64,000 nt of DNA from Turritopsis dohrnii (taxonomy: Eukaryota; Cnidaria; Hydrozoa; Anthoathecata; Oceaniidae): the NCBI GenBank assembly GCA_027922465.2, contig BQMF02000025.1:1398501-1462500 (forward strand), given 5' to 3'. Numbering within the stretch: the stretch's first letter is position 1; each line of letters begins with the position of its first letter. Both the position numbers and the translations under genes were made by a program. Of the stretch, positions 12,558-24,671 are shown one piece after another. Below the pieces are notes generated by a model. The model was not told the DNA's origin. It saw only the letters and a program-made list of their open reading frames with translations, and searched no databases.

Positions 12558-14935
12558 GTTTCAGTATAATCGAGTCAGGTTAGCGTTCAAACTATAAACT
12601 ATATAGTTCAAGTTCAACAAAAATAGAATGTGATTAGTGGCATTCGGAAAAATCATGTTTCGTTTACACGAAGCTATTTTTCTATAGATTTGTAGAAATA
12701 TTGTATACAACTTAGTAGAGTTGTTCGTGAATTTTTCCCTACAAAGTCATTAGAAACTTCACATCAACACTTGAAATAAGCGTGCAAAGTAATGATGTTT
12801 CTTTTGATATAAACAAAAGGTTTTATAGAAAGATTCTGACCGAGCGGGGATATTTCTCACCGGGACAATTCGTTGAAAAAAATCATTGCAGAGGAGTACA
12901 TTTCTACAGACGTGTATTTCGATGAAAATGCTCTCCATTGCAGTGACTTTTTGATCATTTTTGACCACCGGAGTCCTCTGATAAAACAAATTTAAAATAA
13001 CAATGATCCATTTTCTCAATGCATGTAATGTTGTACTCACATGAGATTTTGTAGTATCATTTCACATATCCAGAAATCACATTGCAGTGTAAATCACACA
13101 CTTATGACTCATCAAAATTTTGGAATAACATTTCCAACAGTCATGTAGAATTAAAATATACATTAAGAAGAAAAATTAAAATTGAGCAGTTTTGTAGCTG
13201 GATGCAATATAATTTTTGATGAATTCTGGTCATCCAGATTTTGCAGATGTTTGCAGCACTATAAAGTCCATTAGAAACCTTGTCTGTTGATGTTTCAATG
13301 TGTAAAAGTGCACTCATAAGGTAAGAAAAAGCTTTAACAATAATCAAGGTATCAGATAATTCAAATCAAGTCTTAAACAAATTTTGATATGCAACACAAT
13401 AGCCGGATCAGAGGAAGCCAATTGTTTGACATTAGAACCTCATTCTTGTGGATCTGTGTTTTCCCTCAACAAATGGAAATGACGGAATGCTCAATAATAA
13501 AGGAGAAATCTTTGATTTCTTGATATCGCATCAAAGTTCCACACAACTCCCAATGTATAAGGCATCGTATCGATCTTGGGATATATATACATTGCTGGCT
13601 AAATCATTCATAAGATTTCAAAACAAAGGTAATAGGGAATGTTTCAATGCACACTACCTAGTTTTAATCAACAATCACTGTCTAACCATTCCATATCTTT
13701 CATTTACCAATCAAAAGGATTTTTTAAACCATCCCTTTCTGTCCACAAAATTGGTCATGAAGAAGCAAATAAAGGCCATCACAGTTACATATGGCTGTTT
13801 CACATTATATCTAAAATCAAGAAAAACAATCTAGTGTATCAAATCAATTAACAATGGCTAGAAAAAGATGAAAACTTGTTCCTAGAATTGCATATATGAG
13901 TAATCAGTACAGGAGAAAAGAGTTTTCAGCCTTTTAGTGTTCTGTTTGCTTGTTTAAGTGATAAAAACAGATCTTATTTTATGTTGTTTTGGCACACTTG
14001 TAACCAATAAACTATCTCTATAATAATAAAATGAAAGTATTTTTCCTTATTTCTTATTTAGGAAATTTAGCAACAATTCTAAACCTAATAAAAAACAAAT
14101 TTTTCTTCAGTTCGTGTGTAATTTCCCCTACACCGAAGGACTTTTTGCCACTATTAAAAATGGCTACCAATGCCTCACTTTTTAAGCGTGATTTTACGGG
14201 AGTTACACATCTAGTGCTCCGCTTATATATCATTGCTAAAGACCTACATGATACTTTCATTTTCATAAATTTTGTTTTCCTAATTTGCCATTTTCATTCG
14301 AAAAGTGATCACAAATCACGTAGAAATGTTGTTTTTTTCTTCATACATCACTTGCCCCATTTGTGCTCTGCACGCTGATTGGCTGAAAACGTATTACAAA
14401 CCATATAGTTTTAAACATGTTCAAACTTTTTTTTGTAGTATGCAACTTGTAGAATCACCCACTTTCTGAACGATTTTAGGTGTTACACGATGCGATTTTT
14501 AGAATGCTACAAGTCGTAAACTACAAATCGTACCGTGTATATTGCTCTTTAAAGTGATAAATTGATATCCTGAAAACTCATATAACATAGATCCCCCAAA
14601 ACACATCACACAGATCTCAGGCAAGTCTGATCGCTATTAATCGTACTATAAAGACACCGCGACAGAGACTTTTACTTGTGATACAAACCATATATTCTTT
14701 TAAACCTCAGCGAAGGAGCGTTGTTCATCATGCGATATTCTATCTTTCCAAATGTTGACACGAACAAAAACAACAACAAAATAAAATCCAGTTTCTTTTA
14801 TTGAGAAAATACACTTGCTAAAAAGGAGAGATTGGGTTCAAACTTGTTTGTGGGATGTCTGCAAATAGGAGATATTTCAGGATAATAACTTGAGAGTCAC
14901 ACATAGCGAAAGTGTTTAGTGTACAGCAACACATC

Positions 14936-15232
14936 ATGCATCGCCAATCACTGGTTTTGCTGTTTCTGTTCTCGCTACTTCATCTCGTCTGGTCATCTGA
15001 AAAGATCAGCCTTTGCCATTACACAAACTGGGCACAGTACAGATATGGGGCTGCAAAGTTTCTTCCAGAGGACATTGATCCAAGTCTATGTTCACACGTC
15101 TTCTATGCATTCGCGAAGATAAATTTACAGACCCACGAATTGGAAAGTATGAGTGGAACGACGATGATATGATTGGTCGATTAATTTCTTTAAAGAAACA
15201 AAAGCCATTTTTGAAAGTCCTCATCTCTGTTG
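14936..15232 (+). pseudogene. Chitinase (GH18) leader exon, array copy 3, frameshifted
   Basis: The exon is 297 bases, one shorter than the others. The run in TTGGAAAAGTATGAG has lost one A (here TTGGAAAGTATGAG, about 15,140-15,152). The frame shifts after about residue 70 and stops soon after, near residue 78 counted from the ATG. Signal peptide, first GH18 motifs and the splice donor are unchanged. The loss is in a homopolymer, so a sequencing or consensus error is a real alternative to a genuine mutation. Confidence 0.75.
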
Positions 15233-18200
15233 GTAAGAATTTCATTGATTTTGAAAAATTGAAAACTCTCGACTGCTCAAACCACTGTAAGGAACTCCAC
15301 AACTTCACCCATCTAAACGAAAATTCGAGTTAGGCGAAACTACCTTAAATAATTTCAGGAAATAACATCTCTGATTACACCATGCAACACTTTTTCTTCC
15401 ACTTGTTCTTGTGACTCTGTCTCCAGGTGTGTGCTACATTACCATCAGATACTGACCTCTGTTTTAGCCTGGTTTTTATGAAATATCTGAGATACTTCCA
15501 TTTTTCCCCCTAAAAAACTACATTTTCTGAAAGTAAATAAATTTTCTATCCATCTATCACATTAGTTTTAGTAATAAATAAACTCTAAACCAGAAAAAAA
15601 ATATTGAACAAATTGACTGAGCTCCAAAACCAACAAGTCTTCTCTCTCAGCAGCCTCATCCATTTCTTGTGAAACTTATATCTATGCTATCCTCATCATA
15701 TTGCTTACAAAAGGTCGCCTTACTTTTTCTATAGCAAAATTATTATAACTGCATGCTTTTCTTTTTATAAGAATACGCTTTATAAGAATGTTCAAGATGA
15801 AATTGGCCCAAAAGTTAAGAATGTCTTAAGAATATTGCCAACTTAAGATTTTGTGAGTTCAAAATTCAGAATTTATATTGTTTCATATGTAGGTGCTATT
15901 TTTTGTAATGTTATCAATGTAAATATTCTCTCAGGTGGCTCTCCATTGCTGTAGGTGCAAAAATCTTTGGAAGTTGTTTGTTTTACCCCTTTTTTGCCTT
16001 TTGAATTTATCTTTTGTTTCTGGCACGAAAAGTAAGATACAGCCTTAAGAATATACTGGGATGATTTTGACTAAAAAGGTAAATAATCATCATGAAATGA
16101 AAAAACACCATTCTTATAAAAAAGCGTAATCAGCAAAAACATCCGAAAGCAAAATTGTGGTTTTGTATATTTCATTAAAGTGAATGGAAAGCGGTTTATT
16201 TTCTTGAACTGACTGTCCTTATTATGCTCTTTCTACATGTAAGCAATAAAAAGATAAATTTTCTGGTGAGTAGTTTAAGCATATCATCCTTTTTAAAACG
16301 GCTCTTTTATGAGATGTTTAATGGGAAACCAAATCTTTTGAAATGCCTCTTTAGAACAGGTACACAGTTTGTTTGTTACTAAAGAAAAGTTTCATTTTAT
16401 TATCATCAAAGTTATTCTGACGCTTTTACCAACTCTGGGGAGATGTATGATGATACCCCTCTACAGATTTTAAAATCCTATTGGACAGTCTAAGATCGGA
16501 ATACTAGCACGTGCTTGAGTAGTTCTGGCGTTTGCTGTTTGATTTGTATATAGAAAGGCGATAACATCCCTCCTTGCTAGGCCTAATTAGATGTTACTCC
16601 ATTTTCTTTTTTTAAGCTCCATTCAATTCTCATTCTCAACGCCATACTGAACTGAGAATACTGAATTTCAGCGCTATGGTTTAGTTATCAAGCATCGCCT
16701 GGTTTTTATCTATTCTGAATTTCTTACTAATCTAATGTTTTGATTCCTCAGAAGCCAACGAGGTTACACTTGCGGTTTTTATTTGGTCAAGACATGTTTA
16801 AATGGAAAAGGTTTACTCAAAGGTTTTCTGATTTTTATATGTAAGAAAACTCGTGTGAGATAATGATGGTGCGACATGGGTTAAGTGCTTCAGCAAAACC
16901 AATCCAGATAACGTTTCTGGTCCTCCTCACGATTTCCTCTCAGTTATTTAACAAAATAGTTTTGCGGAGCAGACCAGATCAACTATAAGTCAGGCTTTCT
17001 TGCACCAGCAACCAATGATATTGTCGTATATGGTTTTGCATTAACTATAACTACCGAAATGCCATTATCATTCCCTTTCATCAAATTCATTCGTTTGATC
17101 TGGTCAGCAGATTTAATGACCCTCCTATGAGGCGAAATTAAAAAATGATTCTAGTAGAAGGAAAACATGAATCACGTGACTTATGTAGTAGCACCTTTGA
17201 ATGATCGCAATCAGGAAGAACGTTAGTAATGATACTGGAAATACATAACTGTGTATTTTACTGAACAGCTGTAAAATGCAGAACAAGTCATTTGCCAATC
17301 GAGGTTTGTCGAGATATATCTGTCACGAAAACCAACTTGGATCGGATTCTATGCACCTGATGATTTTTAAACCAATATTTGAACGTTAATACTTTGCCTA
17401 ATTATGTTTGAAAAGTCTCTTATTTCCGTTTAATAGAACGAGGTGCAATAATTCATTCACACGGAAAGAATCAACAAAGTTTTAAGTGTAAACTGCAAAG
17501 ATTCTTCAACATATCTGAGGAGACAACAACGATACTTAAACTTGAAGCTCCACTTCAATAGCTTGTTTTTATGTGAAAAAAACGTCCACATCGTTTAACC
17601 CCATCACTAATTGAACTGTTTACTGTTCAAACTATTTTTGAACTGTCACGTATGGAAAGTTTCTACTACTTTTGGCATTTTAAACGAAATGAAACATTTA
17701 AGTTGACAAGTGTTCTTCAGACAATGGAATTACCATTACGAGGTAGGCGTTACTTAAATTGTCTTTACTTCACTGAATAGGATCGGGTTGTTACCTATCC
17801 ACTTCATCGTCATCATCAAAAACTCTATCTATTGCATGATCTGTGAATTTCTATGGATATATTTCATGATATTGTGATACTGTGATACGTTTATTTTGCA
17901 AGAATATGTAACAATTTTCATGTTACCGATAGAAAAATTTCATTTCAATAAATAGTTGGACTGCATTTAAGTGACATGTCATGTCATGTAGTTTAAACAA
18001 ACCTCAGCCAATTGCTATTCTTCACGAAATAGAATTTGCCTAGCATTATAATGAGTCTATGTATTGTACCTATTTTCTCTAGGAATTAAGTCTTCATCTG
18101 CTGTTTCTCAGAGGTGGTTGACTTACGATTATTCACACTTATGGATGTTTAGGGTACATCGAACATGCTCAAACGCGCTGACCTTCAGGCCCCGAGGCCT

Positions 18201-18431
18201 CTTGTTGTATTTTAACTACACACTACGGATAATAGCCGCAAGACCAATTGCTCCGGAGAAAAATGTTGTGTTGTTTTCTTTTCTCTCGATAAGGAAGAGT
18301 AGATAAGAAGATGACTTTTCTTAAAGTTTTCATTAATATGATGGAGATGAATCCATTTTCTAAATCTGATTCACCCGATGTGTGAAATACATTTTTTCCT
18401 TTTTTACATGTATTTGGTTTTCTAAACAATA

Positions 18432-18795
18432 AAGCCGAATTTCCACTTGCTTAATTTTCGACTCGGAAAGAATCGGATCGGAAATAAAATATTATTGCGC
18501 TTGCGGGGGAAACATCATTTTAACCACATCACTTGGAATGACTTGGAAAAATCTAAGTCCGTTTTGTTCCGTTCTGTTCCAAAAGTTGAAATTTTTAACT
18601 TTTTCCAAGCTTTCTCTTGGGTTAAATGGCAAATCACATTCGTTTTAGAATTTTCGTGACAACGTTTACATAGATCAATCAACTCAGGCCATGCCACAAA
18701 TAACAAAATTTTAGTGGGAATTAAAATTAGAAAAGTTCTTTTCCACTCCGTTCGTTCGTTCCAAGGAAAAAAATATGCAAGTGGCAATTCGGCTT
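18432..18795. mobile_element. MITE in array unit 3
   Basis: Third copy of the array MITE, same inverted repeats and interior as in units 1 and 2. Unit 4 ends before the position where it would lie. Confidence 0.7.
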
Positions 18796-19349
18796 GTTTC
18801 AGTATAATCGAGTCAGGTTAGCGTTCAAACTATAAACTATATAGTTCAAGTTCAACAAAAATAGAATGTGATTAGTGGCATTCGGAAAAATCATGTTTCG
18901 TTTACACGAAGCTATTTTTCTATAGATTTGTAGGAAATATTGTATACAACTTAGTAGAGTTGTTCGTGAATTTTTCCCTACAAAGTCATTAGAAACTTCA
19001 CATCAACACTTGAAATAAGCGTGCAAAGTAATGATGTTTCTTTTGATATAAACAAAAGGTTTTATAGAAAGATTCTGACCGAGCGGGGATATTTCTCACC
19101 GGGACAATTCGTTGAAAAAAATCATTGCAGAGGAGTACATTTCTACAGACGTGTATTTCGATGAAAATGCTCTCCATTGCAGTGACTTTTTGATCATTTT
19201 TGACCACCGGAGTCCTCTGATAAAACAAAATTTAAAATAACAATGATCCATTTTCTCAATGCATGTAATGTTGTACTCACATGAGATTTTGTAGTATCAT
19301 TTCACATATCCAGAAATCACATTGCAGTGTAAATCACACACTTATGACT

Positions 19350-22300
19350 CATCAAAATTTTGGAATAACATTTCCAACAGTCATGTAGAATTAAAATATA
19401 CATTAAGAAGAAAAATTAAAATATTAGAATTGAGCAGTTTTGTAGCTGGATGCAATATAATTTTTGATGAATTCTGGTCATCCAGATTTTGCAGATGTTT
19501 GCAGCACTATAAAGTCCATTAGAAACCTTGTCTGTTGATGTTTCAATGTGTAAAAGTGCACTCATAAGGTAAGAAAAAGCTTTAACAATAATCAAGGTAT
19601 CAGATAATTCAAATCAAGTCTTAAACAAATTTTGATATGCAACACAATAGCCGGATCAGAGGAAGCCAATTGTTTGACATTAGAACCTCATTCTTGTGGA
19701 TCTGTGTTTTCCCTCAACAAATGGAAATGACGGAATGCTCAATAATAAAGGAGAAATCTTTGATTTCTTGATATCGCATCAAAGTTCCACACAACTCCCA
19801 ATGTATAAGGCATCGTATCGATCTTGGGATATATATACATTGCTGGCTAAATCATTCATAAGATTTCAAAACAAAGGTAATAGGGAATGCTTCAATGCAC
19901 ACTACCTAGTTTTAATCAACAATCACTGTCTAACCATTCCATATCTTTCATTTACCAATCAAAAGGATTTTTTAAACCATCCCTTTCTGTCTTTCTGGTC
20001 ATGAAGAAGCAAATAAAGGCCATCACAGTTACATATGGCTGTTTCACATTATATCTAAAATCAAGAAAAACAATCTAGTGTATCAAATCAATTAACAATG
20101 GCTAGAAAGAGATGAAAACTTGTTCCTAGAATTGCATATATGAGTAATCAGTACAGGAGAAAAGAGTTTTCAGCCTTTTAGTGTTCTGTTTGCTTGTTTA
20201 AGTGATAAAAACAGATCTTATTTTATGTTGTTTTGGAACACTTGTAACCAATAAACTATCTCTATAATAATAAAATGAAAGTATTTTTCCTTATTTCTTA
20301 TTTAGGAAATTTAGCAACAATTCTAAACCTAATAAAAAACAAATTTTTCTTCAGTTCGTGTGTAATTTCCCCTACACCGAAGGACTTTTTGCCACTATTA
20401 AAAATGGCTACCAATGCCTCACTTTTTAAGCGTGATTTTACGGGAGTTACACATCTAGTGCTCCGCTTATATATCATTGCTAAAGACCTACATGATACTT
20501 TCATTTTCATAAATTTTGTTTTCCTAATTTGCCATTTTCATTCGAAAAGTGATCACAAATCACGTAGAAATGTTTTTTTTTCTTCATACATCACTTGCCC
20601 CATTTGTGCTCTGCACGCTGATTGGCTGAAAACGTATTACAAACCATATAGTTTTAAACATGTTCAAACTTTTTTTTGTAGTATGCAACTTGTAGAATCA
20701 CTCACTTTCTGAACGATTTTAGGTGTTACACGATGCGATTTTTAGAATGCTACAAGTCGTAAACTACAAATCGTACCGTGTATATTGCTCTTTAAAGTGA
20801 TAAATTGATATCCTGAAAACTCATATAACATAGATCCCCCAAAACACATCACACAGATCTCAGGCAAGTCTGATCGCTATTAATCGTACTATAAAGACAC
20901 CGCGACAGAGACTTTTACTTGTGATACAAACCATATATTCTTTTAAACCTCAGCGAAGGAGCGTTGTTCATCATGCGATATTCTATCTTTCCAAATGTTG
21001 ACACGAACAAAAACAACAACAAAATAAAATCCAGTTTCTTTTATTGAGAAAATACACTTGCTAAAAAGGAGAGATTGGGTTCAAACTTGTTTGTGGGATG
21101 TCTGCAAATAGGAGATATTTCAGGATAATAACTTGAGAGTCACACATAGCGAAAGTGTTTAGTGTACAGCAACACATCATGCATCGCCAATCACTGGTTT
21201 TGCTGTTTCTGTTCTCGCTACTTCATCTCGTCTGGTCATCTGAAAAGATCAGCCTTTGCCATTACACAAACTGGGCACAGTACAGATATGGGGCTGCAAA
21301 GTTTCTTCCAGAGGACATTGATCCAAGTCTATGTTCACACGTCTTCTATGCATTCGCGAAGATAAATTTACAGACCCACGAATTGGAAAAGTATGAGTGG
21401 AACGACGATGATATGATTGGTCGATTAATTTCTTTAAAGAAACAAAAGCCATTTTTGAAAGTCCTCATCTCTGTTGGTAAGAATTTCATTGATTTTGAAA
21501 AATTGAAAACTCTCGACTGCTCAAACCACTGTAAGGAACTCCACAACTTCACCCATCTAAACGAAAATTCGAGTTAGGCGAAACTACCTTAAATAATTTC
21601 AGGAAATAACATCTCTGATTACACCATGCAACACTTTTTCTTCCACTTGTTCTTGTGACTCTGTCTCCAGGTGTGTGCTACATTACCATCAGATACTGAC
21701 CTCTGTTTTAGCCTGGTTTTTATGAAATATCTGAGATACTTCCATTTTTCCCCCTAAAAAACTACATTTTCTGAAAGTTAAATAAATTTTCTATCCATCT
21801 ATCACATTAGTTTTAGTAATAAATAAACTCTAAACCAGAAAAAAAATATTGAACAAATTGACTGAGCTCCAAAACCAACAAGTCTTCTCTCTCAGCAGCC
21901 TCATCCATTTCTTGTGAAACTTATATCTATGCTATCCTCATCATATTGCTTACAAAAGGTCGCCTTACTTTTTCTATAGCAAAATTATTATAACTGCATG
22001 CTTTTCTTTTTATAAGAATACGCTTTATAAGAATGTTCAAGATGAAATTGGCCCAAAAGTTAAGAATGTCTTAAGAATATTGCCAACTTAAGATTTTGTG
22101 AGTTCAAAATTCAGAATTTATATTGTTTCATATGTAGGTGCTATTTTTTGTAATGTTATCAATGTAAATATTCTCTCAGGTGGCTCTCCATTGCTGTAGG
22201 TGCAAAAATCTTTGGAAGTTGTTTGTTTTACCCCTTTTTTGCCTTTTGAATTTATCTTTTGTTTCTGGCACGAAAAGTAAGATACAGCCTTAAGAATATA

Positions 22301-24292
22301 CTGGGATGATTTTGACTAAAAAGGTAAAAATAATCATCATGAAATGAAAAAACACCATTCTTATAAAAAAGCGTAATCAGCAAAAACATCCGAAAGCAAA
22401 ATTGTGGTTTTGTATATTTCATTAAAGTGAATGGAAAGCGGGTTTATTTTCTTGAACTGACTGTCCTTATTATGCTCTTTCTACATGTAAGCAATAAAAA
22501 GATAAATTTTCTGGTGAGTAGTTTAAGCATATCATCCTTTTTAAAACGGCTCTTTTATGAGATGTTTAATGGGAAAAAAATCTTTTGAAATGCCTCTTTA
22601 GAACAGGTACACAGTTTGTTTGTTACTAAAGAAAGTTTCATTTTATTATCATCAAAGTTATTCTGACGCTTTTACCAACTCTGGGGAGATGTATGAAGAT
22701 ACCCCTCTACAGATTTTAAAATCCTATTGGACAGTCTAAGATCGGAATACTAGGCACGTGCTTGAGTAGTTCTGGCGTTTGCTGTTTGATTTGTATATAA
22801 GAAAGGCGATAACATCCCTCCTTGCTAGGCCTAATTAGATGTTACTCCATTTTCTTTTTTTAAGCTCCATTCAATTCTCATTCTCAACGCCATACTGAAC
22901 TGAGAATACTGAATTTCAGCGCTATGGTTTAGTTATCAAGCATCGCCTGGTTTTTATCTATTCTGAATTTCTTACTAATCTAATGTTTTGATTTCTCAGT
23001 AGCCAAACGAGGTTACACTTGCGCTTTGTTTGGTCAAGACATGTTTAAATGGAAAAGGTTTACTCAAAGGTTTTCTGATTTTTATATGTAAGAAAACTCG
23101 TGTGAGATAATGATGGTGCGACATGGGTTAAGTGCTTCAGCAAAACCAATCCAGATAACGTTTCTGGTCCTCCTCACGATTTCCTCTCAGTTATTTAACA
23201 AAATAGTTTTGCGGAGCAGACCAGATCAACTATAAGTCAGGCTTTCTTGCACCAGCAACCAATGATATTGTAGTATATGGTTTTGCATTAACTATAACTA
23301 CCGAAATGCCATTATCATTCCCTTTCATCAAATTCATTCGTTTGATCTGGTCAGCAGATTTAATGACCCTCCTATGAGGCGAAATTAAAAAATGATTCTA
23401 GTAGAAGGAAAACATGAATCACGTGACTTATGTAGTAGCACCTTTGAATGATCGCAATCAGGAAGAACGTTAGTAATGATACTGGAAATACATAACTGTG
23501 TATTTTACTGAACAGCTGTAAAATGCAGAACAAGTCATTTGCCAATCGAGGTTTGTCGAGATATATCTGTCACGAAAACCAACTTGGATCGGATTCTATG
23601 CACCTGATGATTTTTAAACCAATATTTGAACGTTAATACTTTGCCTAATTATGTTTGAAAAGTCTCTTATTTCCGTTTAATAGAACGAGGTGCAATAATT
23701 CATTCACACGGAAAGAATCAACAAAGTTTTAAGTGTAAACTGCAAAGATTCTTCAACATATCTGAGGAGACAACAACGATACTTAAACTTGAAGCTCCAC
23801 TTCAATAGCTTGTTTTTATGTGAAAAAACGTCCACATCGTTTAACCCCATCACTAATTGAACTGTTTACTGTTCAAACTATTTTTGAACTGTCACGTATG
23901 GAAAGTTTCTACTACTTTTGGCATTTTAAACGAAATGAAACATTTAAGTTGACAAGTGTTCTTCAGACAATGGAATTACCATTACGAGGTAGGCGTTACT
24001 TAAATTGTCTTTACTTCACTGAATAGGATCGGGTTGTTACCTATCCACTACATCGTCATCATCAAAAACTCTATCTATTGCATGATCTGTGAATTTCTAT
24101 GGATATATTTCATGATATTGTGATACTGTGATACGTTTATATTGCAAGAATATGTAACAATTTTCATGTTACCGATAGAAAAATTTCATTTCAATAAATA
24201 TTTGGACTGCAATTAAGTGACATGTCATGTCATGTAGTTAAACAAACCTCAGCCAATTGCTATTCTTCACGAAATAGAATTTGCCTAGCATT
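19350..24292 (+). repeat. Array unit 4, partial and most diverged
   Basis: About 4.94 kb. It has the most private changes: an insertion giving AAAATATTAGAATTGAGC near 19,420, CTGTCTTTCTGGTC near 19,988 in place of CTGTCCACAAAATTGGTC, and GCGCTTTGTTTGGTC near 23,020 in place of GCGGTTTTTATTTGGTC. It breaks off at about 24,292, some 65 bases before the palindromic transposon. Confidence 0.9.
21179..21476 (+). CDS. Chitinase (GH18) leader exon, array copy 4
   Basis: Intact 298-base exon with ATG, signal peptide, GH18 start and phase-1 donor as in copies 1 and 2. It is the last copy before the array breaks. The sequence to its right (rest of unit 4, then transposons) shows no GH18 catalytic exon, so within this window it has nothing to splice to. 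Confidence 0.85.
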
Positions 24293-24357
24293 TTGAACGA
24301 CCCAAATATTTTATAGATAATTTTGCTGATGGGTAAAACTCCTTACATAATGAATTG

Positions 24358-24500
24358 TACGATGGCACTGAAGGGTCAAACTTCTATAACAAATTTCCAA
24401 ACTTCTATAACAAATTTGCAAACTTCTATAACAAATTTCCAAACTTCTATAACAAATTTCCAAACTTCTATAACCAATTTCCAGGCTTCTATAAAAATTT
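24358..24500 (+). repeat. Left terminal inverted repeat and iterons
   Basis: Starts TACGATGGCACTGAAGGGTC, then about five direct repeats of a ~22-base iteron, CTTCTATAACAAATTTCCAA with small variants, ending in a variant with CCAGGCTTCTATAAAA. The right end has the same structure inverted with one iteron fewer. Terminal iterons of this kind are typical transposase-binding sites; that role is inferred. Confidence 0.75.
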
Positions 24501-24671
24501 TTTATAAAGATTTCCTCAAAAAATATTTGGAACTTCTATAATAAACCTTTTAGAAATAAATAAAAATTTTAGTGATAAAACTTTCAATAAACATCATTCA
24601 GCCTTTAGCGTTGCATTAACCCACCACCACACGACAGGCACAACATCAGCAAACAAAATACAACACTTAGG

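Larger units (their letters stand above)
6871..13109 (+). repeat. Array unit 2
   Basis: Second full unit, 6,239 bases. Its first half shares variants with unit 1 (CAAATCATATAG near 8,159; CAGACAAGTCTG near 8,378). Parts of its second half share variants with unit 3 instead (CGTTTACATAGATC near 12,425, where unit 1 has GGTTTACATAGATC), as expected from unequal exchange or gene conversion between units. Confidence 0.9.
13110..19349 (+). repeat. Array unit 3
   Basis: Third full unit, 6,240 bases. With unit 4 it shares diagnostic variants (ACAAACCATATAG near 14,396, GAAAACTCATATAAC near 14,573, CTCAGGCAAGTCTG near 14,617, GTGAGTTCAAAATTC near 15,854), making 3 and 4 a sister pair. Confidence 0.9.
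623..24292 (+). repeat. Direct tandem array, ~6.24-kb unit, about 3.8 copies
   Basis: The same sequence recurs with starts at 623, 6,871, 13,110 and 19,350 (using CATCAAAATTTTGG as phase mark), giving periods of 6,248, 6,239 and 6,240 bases. Copies differ by scattered substitutions and many one-base indels, often in homopolymers. The fourth copy stops at about 24,292, some 4.94 kb into the unit, and unrelated sequence follows. Each unit contains the chitinase leader exon about 1.83 kb from its start. The rest of the unit is AT-rich non-coding sequence plus one MITE. Apparent ORFs of 128 and 145 codons in the unit recur only because the DNA recurs; they resemble no protein. Confidence 0.95.

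Noticed and set aside
24378..24500. Regularly spaced short repeats resembling a CRISPR array
   Set aside because: The repeats are contiguous iterons without unique spacers and lie at a transposon end in a eukaryotic context.
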